Positions 1 through 7,978 of a DNA stretch of 64,000 nucleotides are shown here, piece after piece. Position numbers and translations under genes: made by a program. The number at the start of each line of letters is the position of its first letter. The stretch's first letter is position 1. The DNA is from Balneola sp. (GTDB lineage Bacteria; Bacteroidota; Rhodothermia; Balneolales; Balneolaceae), in assembly GCA_002696035.1 (NCBI GenBank), contig NZQV01000006.1, forward strand, positions 186,001-250,000, read 5' to 3'. Under the pieces are notes generated by a model. The model was not told where the DNA came from and made no database searches. It saw only the letters and a program-made list of their open reading frames with translations.

Positions 1-15
1 TTCTAAAAATTTCAT
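1..15 (-). CDS. Start of a second sulfur-transport-type gene (partial)
   Basis: Only the first five codons (Met-Lys-Phe-Leu-Glu) lie in the window. An AAGG-type ribosome-binding stretch sits just upstream, between this ATG and the stop of the YeeE/YedE gene. In related bacteria a YeeE/YedE half-transporter is usually followed by a second short membrane protein (DUF6691/YeeE family) that starts much like this. The identity is inferred from position and the first residues only. Confidence 0.4.
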
Positions 16-33
16 TGTTCTGCCTTATTTCGA

Positions 34-591
34 TTATAAAATGATTGGGTAAATGAGATAGGTCATCAGCAAGCCGCCGATAAAGAAGCCAACTACGGCC
101 ATCAATGAGGCAAGCTGCAGATCAGAAAGTCCTGAGATAGCATGACCTGAGGTACATCCTCCGGCGTATCGAGCACCAAATCCTACCAGGAATCCGCCCA
201 ATACTAATACGATTAGTCCGGTTGGAGTGCCAAGAGCTTCCCAGGAAATCAGATCAGCAGGAACCAGTCCGTCAAAATCCTGAATTCCAAGAGCCTGAAG
301 GTCTGTTATAGTCGATTGAGCAAGAGCGATCGGCTCGGGGTTAGCGAATACATATCCACCTAAAAACCCGCCGAGTATGGATCCCACTAAAAAAGTTATG
401 TTCCACCAGCCGGCTTCTTTCCAGTCGTAATTGAAAAATTCCACATTGCCAAAATTACAGGCCGCACAAGCGTGTCGTAAATTTGCCGAGACACCGAACA
501 TTCTTCCTCCCAGAATAAGAAGGATGGGAACGGTGAGGCCGATTATCGGTCCTGCAATGTACCAGGGCATAGGTTGTGAAAGTATGTCCAT
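34..591 (-). CDS. YeeE/YedE family (TsuA-like) sulfur-compound transporter half
   Basis: A 185-residue inner-membrane protein with about five hydrophobic helices. The family signature GGCTSGH is at residues 144-150, with Cys146 in the conserved position. A further Cys pair (Cys42 and Cys45, CAAC) follows the first helix. This family (PF04143) takes up thiosulfate or other reduced sulfur species by passing them along cysteines. Short versions like this one are normally encoded as two adjacent half-genes, and a second start codon appears 18 bases downstream at the window edge. Such pairs often sit with persulfide dioxygenase or rhodanese genes, which would lie outside this window. The family is secure; the substrate is inferred. 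Confidence 0.85.
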   Translation of the reverse strand: MDILSQPMPWYIAGPIIGLTVPILLILGGRMFGVSANLRHACAACNFGNVEFFNYDWKEAGWWNITFLVGSILGGFLGGYVFANPEPIALAQSTITDLQALGIQDFDGLVPADLISWEALGTPTGLIVLVLGGFLVGFGARYAGGCTSGHAISGLSDLQLASLMAVVGFFIGGLLMTYLIYPIIL

Positions 592-775
592 CAGTTTCGT
601 TTTGTTAATTGATTATCGTTTAATTTTTTCTTCGCTCCAATGATACAGGAGTTGTATTGTTTGTAACAACATGTTATAACAAGTATATTGAATCTCCAAT
701 AAATGGTGAATTTTGGAGCAAGTTAATTGAACCTTTAATCTAAATTAGATCAGTTTAAGTCAAAGTAATTCTTTC

Positions 776-931
776 GTTGTCACCCTGAGCGTACGTAGCA
801 GATAATTAAGAGCATATAGTATTCGGCGAAAGGGGCTCAAAGTATAATTAATTGGGTTGTATTACTGTTTGAGATCCTTCGCGTTCAACTAGTTGTGCTT
901 AAATATTTTTTAAGGCGCTCAGGATGACAAC
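776..931. repeat. Palindromic intergenic repeat (CCTGAGCG family)
   Basis: Two 16-base arms, at 776-791 and 916-931, are inverted copies with one mismatch (GTTGTCACCCTGAGCG against the complement of CGCTCAGGATGACAAC). About 124 bases lie between them and include a GAGATCCTTCGCG word. This looks like a MITE-like or REP-like intergenic element. It fills most of the 425-base gap between the YeeE/YedE gene and the GntR gene; the rest of that gap shows nothing recognisable. An ATG inside the right arm creates an artificial upstream start for the regulator gene. Confidence 0.65.
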
Positions 932-1016
932 TTCTAAGATCCTACTTGAACTCACCTTTATTAGCAGTATGGGTGCTTGGTCTTGCACATTTACTGCAGG
1001 TATAAACAATACAATC

Positions 1017-1805
1017 ATGGAACAACAAGCATCAAAACACGAAAAAGTTAAACAGCATTTACAGAAAGAGATCACCGGAGGATATTATGATGGCGGCGAT
1101 AAACTTCCTTCTGAAAAAATGCTGTGTGATTATTTTGATGTAAGTCGGGTTACCATCCGACATGCCCTTCAAAATTTAGAAAACGATGGGTTGATCTACC
1201 GCAAACAGGGTGTTGGTGCTTTTGTAAGTGATCAAACCTATAAAAGTAACCTTGTCAAGCTAACCGACTTTTCTGAAGATATGCGCAAGGCAGGCCTGGA
1301 AAGCAGCTCAAGGCTCATTGCACTAAAAAAAGTTGATCCCATCAAGGAAGTGAATGAGATCCTGGACATCCGGCCGGACATGAAGCTCATCCGTGTAGAT
1401 CGTGTTCGTTTGGGAAGCGGGAAGCCGGTGGCCTTCGATATCACCTGGATGCCCCCCGGATATGGACAGCTGCTGTTTGATGAAGACCTGACCACACAAA
1501 CCATTTACAATGTGATCGAGGAAAAATATGAGATTCCCATCATTGCCGGCAGTTATAGATTCACCGCTGTTAAAGCAGACAAATACATTGCCGGGCATCT
1601 GAACCTGGAAACCGGAGATGCATTGTTTGAGATCGATCGCTGCTCCCGTACCACAGGCGATAAAAAAGTCTATTTCCAGAAGCGTTATTACAATCCCGCT
1701 TACGTGAATTATGTAATGGAGCTATCCCGAAATGAAGATTCCGAAGAAATAAGTTCCAAAGAGGGTTTACCCCTTAAAGAATTCTCTCCTCAGTTTGTGA
1801 AATAG
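1017..1805 (+). CDS. GntR-family transcriptional regulator with UTRA domain
   Basis: A 262-residue regulator. Residues about 5-75 form the GntR winged helix-turn-helix (LPSEKMLCDYFDVSRVTIR). Residues about 95-240 match the UTRA ligand-binding domain of the HutC/FarR subfamily, which senses small effectors such as histidine derivatives, sugars or fatty acids. The frame stays open back to 924, but that extension encodes unrelated sequence and begins inside a palindromic repeat. The ATG at 1017, right before the conserved HTH, is therefore preferred. It is followed after 52 bases by a secreted LolA-like protein on the same strand. Its target is unknown. Confidence 0.88.
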   Translation: MEQQASKHEKVKQHLQKEITGGYYDGGDKLPSEKMLCDYFDVSRVTIRHALQNLENDGLIYRKQGVGAFVSDQTYKSNLVKLTDFSEDMRKAGLESSSRLIALKKVDPIKEVNEILDIRPDMKLIRVDRVRLGSGKPVAFDITWMPPGYGQLLFDEDLTTQTIYNVIEEKYEIPIIAGSYRFTAVKADKYIAGHLNLETGDALFEIDRCSRTTGDKKVYFQKRYYNPAYVNYVMELSRNEDSEEISSKEGLPLKEFSPQFVK

Positions 1806-1857
1806 AAATAAAAGCATCATTTTCTGATTTCCTATTCACTTAAAAAACACATATATC

Positions 1858-2571
1858 ATGGGGAACTTAAAAAATAGTATACACGTAGTTGCATTGATCC
1901 TTATTTCGGGGTTATCAATGTCGCAAATGAATGCAATTGCACAAGAGCAAAGTGCCGATGAATGGCTGGATAAAATGGCGGATGCCGTAATTGAGGCCGG
2001 AACTGAGGTGGAAACGTTAACAACAGAAGTTGAACAAACGGTAATGTCGCCTATGGGAGAAATTACCGTTTCAGGAACTACAACGGTCAATTTTGAGACT
2101 GGCGACCAGTATGCAAATCTTGAAACTCCACAAGGTAACGTGGAAGTCACTATTGAAAATGGTGAGGGAATGCAGAAAGTTGGCGGACAGGAAATTCCGC
2201 TAAGTGGCGCACAATTGGCGCAGATTGAAACAGAGACTCAACGAAATTATGTGTACATCGCACTTAATAAAGATTCTTTGTCTGCTGAATTCCTTGGAAC
2301 AGAAACGATCGACGACACAGAGCATGTGAAACTTGAGATCGACCTGACGGTCCCCGTAACCTATTTCATTAGTACAGAAACCGCCTTGCCAAGCAAGATC
2401 ACCTACGTTCAGTTCAACCAGCAAACCGGACAGGATATTGATGTTGAAGTTCAATATAGTGACTGGCAAACAGTTTCAGGTGTTACTTATGCTTTTACAA
2501 CAGAAACGTTCGCAAACGGACAGAAAGCAAGTACTGGTACTGTTTCAGGTCTAACGGTAAACAAAGAGTAG
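1858..2571 (+). CDS. Secreted LolA-like (outer-membrane lipoprotein-sorting-like) protein
   Basis: A 237-residue protein with an N-terminal signal peptide (hydrophobic about residues 8-28, cleavage near AIAQEQ). The mature part is rich in beta strands and in Thr, Val and Glu, and resembles the LolA/LolB-like half-barrel seen in many Bacteroidota periplasmic proteins of unknown role. It ends with a typical strand pattern (VQYSDWQTVSGVTYAFTTE). It probably acts in the periplasm or outer membrane, binding a lipid or lipoprotein. The fold assignment is by pattern, not by a catalytic motif. It may be co-transcribed with the upstream GntR gene. Confidence 0.6.
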   Translation: MGNLKNSIHVVALILISGLSMSQMNAIAQEQSADEWLDKMADAVIEAGTEVETLTTEVEQTVMSPMGEITVSGTTTVNFETGDQYANLETPQGNVEVTIENGEGMQKVGGQEIPLSGAQLAQIETETQRNYVYIALNKDSLSAEFLGTETIDDTEHVKLEIDLTVPVTYFISTETALPSKITYVQFNQQTGQDIDVEVQYSDWQTVSGVTYAFTTETFANGQKASTGTVSGLTVNKE

Positions 2572-2610
2572 GTACCATTCTTTAGAAAACCGAAGTTAAA
2601 CCACATATTT

Positions 2611-2618
2611 GAGGAGGT
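2611..2618 (+). promoter_or_regulatory. Strong Shine-Dalgarno sequence of the DinB-family gene
   Basis: GAGGAGGT is a near-perfect anti-16S match located five bases before ATG 2624. It stands out because most genes in this window have no clear Shine-Dalgarno sequence. It decides the start codon of the downstream gene. Confidence 0.75.
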
Positions 2619-2623
2619 ATATT

Positions 2624-3148
2624 ATGTCGGTATGGGAAAATGAATATCCAACAGGTTCTGAATACGCGCATTATTATGCCGATTACGTGGCTCATGTGCC
2701 CAAAGCAAACATAATTGAGACTTTAAAGGCACAAATGCATGATACCTACACCTTCATAAATTCTATTCCCGGCGACAAAGCATATCACTCCTACGAAAAG
2801 GGAAAGTGGACCATTAAGCAGATCATTGGTCATTTGATAGAAACAGAGCGTGTGTTTTCTTATCGCGCTCTGGCTTTTTCGCGGCGCGATCCAAATCCCC
2901 TGCCCTCCATGGATCAGGATGAGTATGTTAAATACTCCAACTACAACAGTCGCACCATCAACAATCTTGCCAATGAGTTTCTCGCTGTTCGAATCTCAAC
3001 CATTCACCTTTTTCAGAACATGACAAAGGAGATGATCTCGCTAAAAGGAACGGCAAGTAATGCGGAATTTACTGTCCGTTCTCTCGCTTTTATCATTGCA
3101 GGACATGAATTGCATCATATGCAGGTTATACAACAGAAGTATTTGTAA
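2624..3148 (+). CDS. DinB-family (DinB/YfiT-like) putative metal-dependent protein
   Basis: A 174-residue four-helix-bundle protein of the DinB superfamily. The three histidines expected to bind a divalent metal are visible: His70 in IIGHLIETE, and His161 and His165 in GHELHHM near the C-terminus. Family members include thiol S-transferases such as bacillithiol transferase, and DNA-damage-inducible proteins; the substrate here is unknown. The start is set by an unusually strong ribosome-binding site, GAGGAGGT at 2611-2618, six bases before ATG 2624. A TTG start at 2609 would place that site inside the coding region. Confidence 0.85.
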   Translation: MSVWENEYPTGSEYAHYYADYVAHVPKANIIETLKAQMHDTYTFINSIPGDKAYHSYEKGKWTIKQIIGHLIETERVFSYRALAFSRRDPNPLPSMDQDEYVKYSNYNSRTINNLANEFLAVRISTIHLFQNMTKEMISLKGTASNAEFTVRSLAFIIAGHELHHMQVIQQKYL

Positions 3149-3181
3149 TTACTGACTACCACCGACCCTTTTTCAGACCTT

Positions 3182-4297
3182 TTATTGCTGCTCGATCTCT
3201 AATTTTCTTGCAACCAAACTTGTACCCTCTTCATCGGTCTCTACAGAATAGAAAATATCCTGATCGTTCTTAGCCCTGGGTGGATGCATATAAATTCGGT
3301 CATCATCAAAAGCATCCGGATCGGCAAGTAGCACTTCAAACCCCAGATAGTTCAAACTCTCATCAAATAGCTCTACACCATACTGCCTTTCTTTTCCTTT
3401 ATCCCGGTAAATAAAATGAACAAACTGTCCGCTGCTTAATTGGGTGAGATAAAAAGATTTTCCATGAAGTCTGAATGCCGAAGGTTCGCTATTCCCTGCC
3501 ATGAAAAACAGCATATCCGCATTATCACGTCCCGGAAGTCTTGAGTAAGCTTCTTCAATTTCACTCCCCTGGATGATCTTTCCCTTTCTCCACATTTCAG
3601 AATTTGGATCAAATGTATACTCATATATCTTGCCTGCATAGGTGGAAGGAGCGATCAATATTCGTTGCTCATGAACCACATAGATATTTCCATATCCCGA
3701 CAGCACCTGGTAAGAAAGGTCTTTATTAAAACCAGGATAGATCTCAGAAGCATGAAGTTGTGATTCTCCTATTTTCTCAAATTCGTTGCTGTAGTTATGA
3801 AGCCCCAAAAAAGCATCGAGGTTTTGACTGAAGGGCATATAGGCTAGAACGAATCCAGGTGCCGCCCGAATAATTTTCGTGGATCTTGAGGCTTCTTCTA
3901 CCGTGTAAGAGGTCAGAAATGTTCCCTCTAAATCAAATTTATGGATGGTTTGTGTGCCACGGTCAAAACCAAGCAACACAGAATCGGCAGTAATGTCACC
4001 AACGTTGTCAAATTCGCCAGGCCCCCTTCCCTCTCTTCCCAGAGATTGAATGAAATTGAGATCGTTGTCAAATTTTTGAATGAAGTTCTGTTCCTCATCG
4101 GCTACATACACATTTCCGTAATTATCTACGGTGATATTCCGGGGCCTGATAAGCCAGCTTTCTTCAATATCCTTATCCCCTGTGGTCTCATCTATTTTTT
4201 CAAAAGATACTGAAAACGTAGTCCCCGGTTGTTGCTCTTCACTGCTTGAGCAGGCAGTTGTGATTAAAATAAGGATCAATATAAAACGAAAGATCAT
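3182..4297 (-). CDS. 6-bladed beta-propeller lipoprotein
   Basis: A 371-residue lipoprotein. A short hydrophobic signal is followed by the lipobox ITTAC with the lipidated Cys at residue 16, then a Ser/Glu linker. The body carries NHL-like strand repeats (PRNITVDNYGNVYVADEEQNF and later copies) typical of the Bacteroidota 6-bladed beta-propeller family. It is likely anchored to a membrane facing the periplasm or outside. No catalytic motif is visible and the function is unknown. The gene stands alone, convergent with the DinB-family gene. Confidence 0.8.
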   Translation of the reverse strand: MIFRFILILILITTACSSSEEQQPGTTFSVSFEKIDETTGDKDIEESWLIRPRNITVDNYGNVYVADEEQNFIQKFDNDLNFIQSLGREGRGPGEFDNVGDITADSVLLGFDRGTQTIHKFDLEGTFLTSYTVEEASRSTKIIRAAPGFVLAYMPFSQNLDAFLGLHNYSNEFEKIGESQLHASEIYPGFNKDLSYQVLSGYGNIYVVHEQRILIAPSTYAGKIYEYTFDPNSEMWRKGKIIQGSEIEEAYSRLPGRDNADMLFFMAGNSEPSAFRLHGKSFYLTQLSSGQFVHFIYRDKGKERQYGVELFDESLNYLGFEVLLADPDAFDDDRIYMHPPRAKNDQDIFYSVETDEEGTSLVARKLEIEQQ

Positions 4298-4396
4298 TAT
4301 GCATTTCTATCATTGAAAATGAATTATATCCTAAACCTTTCAAATTTAAAACGCAAACAACAGGTTATGGGACTAGCAGATTGTTCTTTTTGTTTT

Positions 4397-5428
4397 TCAG
4401 TTTCTTGTCTTTTCTTTTTTCACTCCTGATGAGGTTGAATTGTCCAATCCTGCATCAATGATCTTATGCACCAGCTCTTCTTCTTCTGAAATTTCAGGCA
4501 GCGAAAGGGCTTCTCCATCATTCAGCCACTTTTCTACTTCTACGGGGAATTGTTGATCGATCCGGTAAACAACTTTACCGCCCAATTTTTCCAGCGCAGA
4601 CGCATTACATAACTGTTCATATTGATTTCGGATGGGAATGGTCAGCAACCTCTTTCCGAGAAACATAGCTTCCGATGTGGTTTCAAAACCGGTTGCTGAA
4701 ATGATGCCCAAGCAACTTTCAACGCTTTTCAAAAACGAATCTTTACCTATTGGATTAACCCGAACATTGCCTTTTATATAAGCTGCATCACAAGTTGGAG
4801 AAAAGATATGCCACTCCATGTCCTTAACCTGACCAAAAATGGAACACAAAGTCTCGTGATCAAAAGCAGGAAGGTAAACGGTAACATGAGCGCCCAAAAC
4901 CGGATTCAGATCTCGGATATGCTTCCGGATGATCGGAGGTTCAATAAAATTATCATAGCGCATATAGTGCGAGCCTACCGAGGCTGTACCAGGTGCAAAG
5001 TGCTTCAAAACCTGTTCTGCTACAGGCGCATGCTGTTTTGGACGAGGTACTTTTTTTGATAACAAAGAACACTGGTGACTTATAGCTACGCAGGGTATTC
5101 CGACTTTTTTTGCCGCCCAGGCCGTAACCGGTTCAAAGTCATTAACTACAAAATCATAATGTTGAACAGGAATTCTCTCCATGTCTCGCATAAATGTGAG
5201 GGGATGCAGCTCCAGTATTGTTTTCAAAATATCAATACTGCCGTCGTTGTCATAAGCCAGGCTCATACCTCGTGCCTTAAAATCCACGGGACCATCTATA
5301 TTCATTTTGAAATTATAGCCGCTGATAAGCACATCCACCTCTGCATACTCCCGCAGTTTTGGCAGCACCACCCTCGCCCGGCTTATATGTCCATGTCCCG
5401 TGCCCTGAATGCCATACAGAATTTTCAT
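4397..5428 (-). CDS. Glycosyltransferase of the MJ1255/VC2487 family
   Basis: A 343-residue GT-B-like protein. The N-terminal motif GTGHGHISR (residues 9-17) is the hallmark of this uncharacterised glycosyltransferase family. The C-terminal half has a nucleotide-sugar-binding pattern (GIISATGFETTSEAMFLGK) like MurG and UGT enzymes. Its start overlaps the stop of the metallophosphoesterase gene upstream by four bases (ATGA), so the two are translationally coupled. The pairing with an LpxH-like enzyme suggests a role in envelope glycolipid synthesis, which is an inference. Confidence 0.82.
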   Translation of the reverse strand: MKILYGIQGTGHGHISRARVVLPKLREYAEVDVLISGYNFKMNIDGPVDFKARGMSLAYDNDGSIDILKTILELHPLTFMRDMERIPVQHYDFVVNDFEPVTAWAAKKVGIPCVAISHQCSLLSKKVPRPKQHAPVAEQVLKHFAPGTASVGSHYMRYDNFIEPPIIRKHIRDLNPVLGAHVTVYLPAFDHETLCSIFGQVKDMEWHIFSPTCDAAYIKGNVRVNPIGKDSFLKSVESCLGIISATGFETTSEAMFLGKRLLTIPIRNQYEQLCNASALEKLGGKVVYRIDQQFPVEVEKWLNDGEALSLPEISEEEELVHKIIDAGLDNSTSSGVKKEKTRN

Positions 5429-6240
5429 CCGATCATTACTTTATGGTCAAAAGTGTGGCTTTCCATCAACAGATTGATCCGGGGATTTTCTTGCAGCACT
5501 TTATCTTCGCTGTAACGGTAGAGACTCCACTCCTGTCCGTCATATTCCAGACAGGTCAGGTTCTCCACCCAATCGCCGGAATTCAGATAAATAACCGAGC
5601 CTTTATCATTTTCATAACCGCGTATTTTGGGTTGATGGATGTGACCGCACACCACATAATCGTAGCCTTCTTCAATAGCCAGTTCCATCGCTGTAACTTC
5701 AAAATCATCAATAAAATTGACGGCTTGTTTTACGCTGTCTTTGATCTTTTTGGAAAGTGAGAACTTGCCATATCCCAGCTTTTCGGAAATGGTGTTCATC
5801 CATCGGTTCAAGAGAATTAAGAATTCGTATCCTTTGCCACCCAATTTCGCAATCCATTTACTGTGCTTCATCGTGATGTCAAATATATCCCCATGGAAGA
5901 ACCACACCCGTTCCCCATTCATCTCCAATACCAACTTATCGCGAATAAAAAGAGGACCAAGCTGTAAGCTCGAAATTTTACGTAAGGTTTCATCGTGATT
6001 ACCCGTCAGGTAATAGATGTCGGTCCCGTTGGTCATCATCGTGATCAGCGTGCGGATGACGTGCATATGGGCATCGGGCCAATAATATTTTCGAAAATTC
6101 CACATATCGATGAAATCCCCATTCAGAATTACCCGCTTGGGATCGATGGAATTCAGGTATTGCACCAGTTCTACGGCGTGGCAGCCTACGGTTCCGAGAT
6201 GGATATCAGATAAAACAACGGTATCGAGAGATCGCTTCAT
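5425..6240 (-). CDS. LpxH-like metallophosphoesterase (UDP-2,3-diacylglucosamine diphosphatase family)
   Basis: A 271-residue calcineurin-like phosphoesterase. All metal-site motifs are visible: SDIHLG (Asp12, His14), NGDFIDMW (residues 40-47), GNHDE (80-84), FHGD (His116) and CGHIHQP near residue 198. The ordering and length match the UDP-2,3-diacylglucosamine diphosphatase family, which cleaves the pyrophosphate in lipid A synthesis. Bacteroidota genomes also carry paralogues with other substrates. It forms a two-gene unit with the glycosyltransferase gene that overlaps its 3' end. Confidence 0.82.
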   Translation of the reverse strand: MKRSLDTVVLSDIHLGTVGCHAVELVQYLNSIDPKRVILNGDFIDMWNFRKYYWPDAHMHVIRTLITMMTNGTDIYYLTGNHDETLRKISSLQLGPLFIRDKLVLEMNGERVWFFHGDIFDITMKHSKWIAKLGGKGYEFLILLNRWMNTISEKLGYGKFSLSKKIKDSVKQAVNFIDDFEVTAMELAIEEGYDYVVCGHIHQPKIRGYENDKGSVIYLNSGDWVENLTCLEYDGQEWSLYRYSEDKVLQENPRINLLMESHTFDHKVMIG

Positions 6241-6329
6241 AGCCTTAGATGATTTTTGGCTAAATATCCACTGATTATGTTATGAAGGCATAGCCGAACT
6301 GTTATTAATTAGTTATCACTACGTTAGCG

Positions 6330-6402
6330 AATTGTAAATGATAAATTTTAAATGTTTAATTAATTACGTTCATTTATAATTCAACATTTAAAATTTACAA
6401 TT
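6330..6402. repeat. AT-rich inverted repeat abutting the osmC-family start
   Basis: The right arm at 6383-6402 is the inverted copy of the left arm at 6330-6356, which carries a short insertion (AATTGTAAA-tgat-AAATTTTAAATGTT). The arm ends four bases before the ATG of the OsmC-family gene. The transcribed leader could fold into a hairpin right at the start codon. It may be either an interspersed repeat or a local regulatory hairpin. Confidence 0.55.
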
Positions 6403-6405
6403 ACT

Positions 6406-6849
6406 ATGAGTGAGCAAAAGATCGTCCACGTCCACCTCCCCGAAAATGAAGTCTTCAAAACAACTTTAACCGCAGGCAAACATGAACTCATCGCCGATGA
6501 ACCGGAAAGTGTTAAAGGCGGTCAAAATACCGGACCCGATCCCTATGATTATTTATTAATGGGACTTGGCTCCTGCACCCTGATAACCGTAAAAATGTAC
6601 GCCCAACGCAAAGGCTGGGAACTGGATGATATCTACCTGGAAATGCGGCATGATAAACGCCACGCCGAAGATTGCGCCGAGTGTGAAGATCCCAAAAGCA
6701 AGATCGATCACATTGAAAAAGAATTGATCATCAAGGGCGATCTATCTCAGGAACAATTGGATAAACTGCTGGAGATCTCCAAAAAATGTCCGGTTCACAA
6801 AACCCTGGAAGGTGATATTACCATATCAAGCTCCCTCAGCAAATCCTAA
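6406..6849 (+). CDS. OsmC-family peroxiredoxin-like protein
   Basis: A 147-residue OsmC/Ohr-superfamily protein. The two redox cysteines are Cys57 in GLGSCT and Cys128 in KKCPVHKTLEG, the standard spacing for reductive removal of organic hydroperoxides in the cytoplasm. An additional Cys pair at residues 90 and 93 (DCAEC) lies in the variable middle region. The pattern is the YhfA/OsmC type rather than Ohr. The exact peroxide or thiol partner cannot be read from sequence. The gene starts immediately after an inverted repeat. Confidence 0.9.
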   Translation: MSEQKIVHVHLPENEVFKTTLTAGKHELIADEPESVKGGQNTGPDPYDYLLMGLGSCTLITVKMYAQRKGWELDDIYLEMRHDKRHAEDCAECEDPKSKIDHIEKELIIKGDLSQEQLDKLLEISKKCPVHKTLEGDITISSSLSKS

Positions 6850-6891
6850 CAGGTTCCGACGCAGGTGTGCGGCACGAGGACAGGTCACTTC

Positions 6892-6930
6892 AACATTGAA
6901 TGTTCAATGTTCGATATTCGATGTTCTTCC
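6892..6930. repeat. GAACATTGAA/TTCGATGTTC-type intergenic palindrome
   Basis: AACATTGAA (6892-6900) is followed after two bases by its perfect inverted copy TTCAATGTT (6903-6911), then by TTCGATATTCGATGTTC. The same TTCGATGTTC word family recurs at 7966-7976. It lies between the convergent osmC-family gene and the secreted hypothetical gene. Confidence 0.5.
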
Positions 6931-7490
6931 TACTCCCAACCCCAGGCGGGTGGTGGAATCTCGGTTTCATCTTCAAAAGAAAAACGGATGCTAAAGTAGC
7001 GATCGGTACCAATTCGGCGAAGATTGTAGGTATAATATTCACCAGGAACTATTTCGATCCACCAAATATTCGATGCAGCTGCAGGAATCAGATCGGCCGT
7101 TTCCTGATCGGCTGGAAATGTTTGCAAAGTCGCTGATACTGTATTGACAGAAGTTCCGCCATACATGGTGAGCTCATCATCAGTTCCATCCTCCTTCCGA
7201 TGATCGTGCTTTAATTGAATATGATCTCCAGCTCTGGTCAAGATCCAGGTTCGGGAGCGGTTCTCCCCAACAAAAAATGGGATATTGATAACTTCCTCAT
7301 CACAAGAAAGCACGTGCATCACCAATTCGTGATTCCGAAAATCATCATCAGCCGGGGCTTCTACAACTTCTCCAATAAAGGCTTTGCCACACAGTGCTGA
7401 GATATTTTCCCAGAAAAAATCGGCGTTGGATTGTTGTGCATTTGTGAAAAGCGGGATAAAAAGGAAGAAGAACAGAACTGATTTTTTCAT
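6930..7490 (-). CDS. Secreted hypothetical protein
   Basis: A 186-residue protein starting at MKKSVLFFFLFIPLFTNAQ, a clear signal peptide cleaved after NAQ. An open frame upstream to 7526 is ignored because this start gives a canonical signal. The mature protein has alternating strands, two Cys (in ALCGKAF and LSCDEE) and a proline/Trp-rich end. No known catalytic motif is recognised. It is likely periplasmic, perhaps stabilised by one disulfide. It is followed by a palindromic repeat. Confidence 0.7.
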   Translation of the reverse strand: MKKSVLFFFLFIPLFTNAQQSNADFFWENISALCGKAFIGEVVEAPADDDFRNHELVMHVLSCDEEVINIPFFVGENRSRTWILTRAGDHIQLKHDHRKEDGTDDELTMYGGTSVNTVSATLQTFPADQETADLIPAAASNIWWIEIVPGEYYTYNLRRIGTDRYFSIRFSFEDETEIPPPAWGWE

Positions 7491-7631
7491 AACGATCGAG
7501 ATTTGGATTGAATCGCAGGATAGCAAAAATCGGTGATTAAACCGATTTCGGAAATGCCCTTTTCATTTATCCTGCAGATACTGATCTTTGCCTCGGAGTA
7601 AACCCATTATCTCGTAAAATCCGACAAGCCT

Positions 7632-7907
7632 ATGAAGTCTGACAAATTGCGAATTCTACATAACGCCATCTTTGAAGCCCAGACGTGGAAACCGGGAAGG
7701 TCCAGAAACTCCCTCGAAAACGACTTTTATCAGCTAATGCTCAAAGGACCTTCATTAGATCAGCATCAAGACCTGTGGACTGAATTCAGAAAAGCCCTTG
7801 CCCGTAACGAACACCTTCAGGATGCAGAACTTCGGGAATTCCTCACCCGCCCCAATTACGCCCGGGAAGGCTATTGGTGGTTTGATCCGGCGGAATGGAG
7901 GGATTGA
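7632..7907 (+). CDS. Small hypothetical protein (91 aa)
   Basis: A charged, mostly helical protein with many Arg, Glu and Leu residues and an aromatic end (YWWFDPAEW). There is no signal peptide, membrane segment or known motif. It sits alone between two convergent genes and is followed by a palindromic repeat. The amino-acid composition looks like a real soluble protein and the gene overlaps nothing on the other strand, but no function can be given. Confidence 0.6.
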   Translation: MKSDKLRILHNAIFEAQTWKPGRSRNSLENDFYQLMLKGPSLDQHQDLWTEFRKALARNEHLQDAELREFLTRPNYAREGYWWFDPAEWRD

Positions 7908-7978
7908 ACATCCAATAAGGAACATCGAACGTTTAACGTTCTTCCTTGGGTGTTGAATGTTCGGTGTTCGATGTTCTA
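7908..7978. repeat. GAACATCGAAC palindromic repeat overlapping the gcvP stop codon
   Basis: GAACATCGAAC (7920-7930) and its inverted copy GTTCGATGTTC (7966-7976) flank further nested copies (GTTTAACGTTC, TGTTGAATGTTC). The outer arm runs into the gcvP stop codon at 7976-7978. It belongs to the same word family as the palindrome at 6892-6930. It could act as a bidirectional 3'-end hairpin. Confidence 0.6.

Noticed and set aside
924-1016. Upstream extension of the GntR gene
   Set aside because: The start is inside a palindromic repeat and the added residues resemble nothing in GntR proteins; the HTH begins right after the ATG at 1017.
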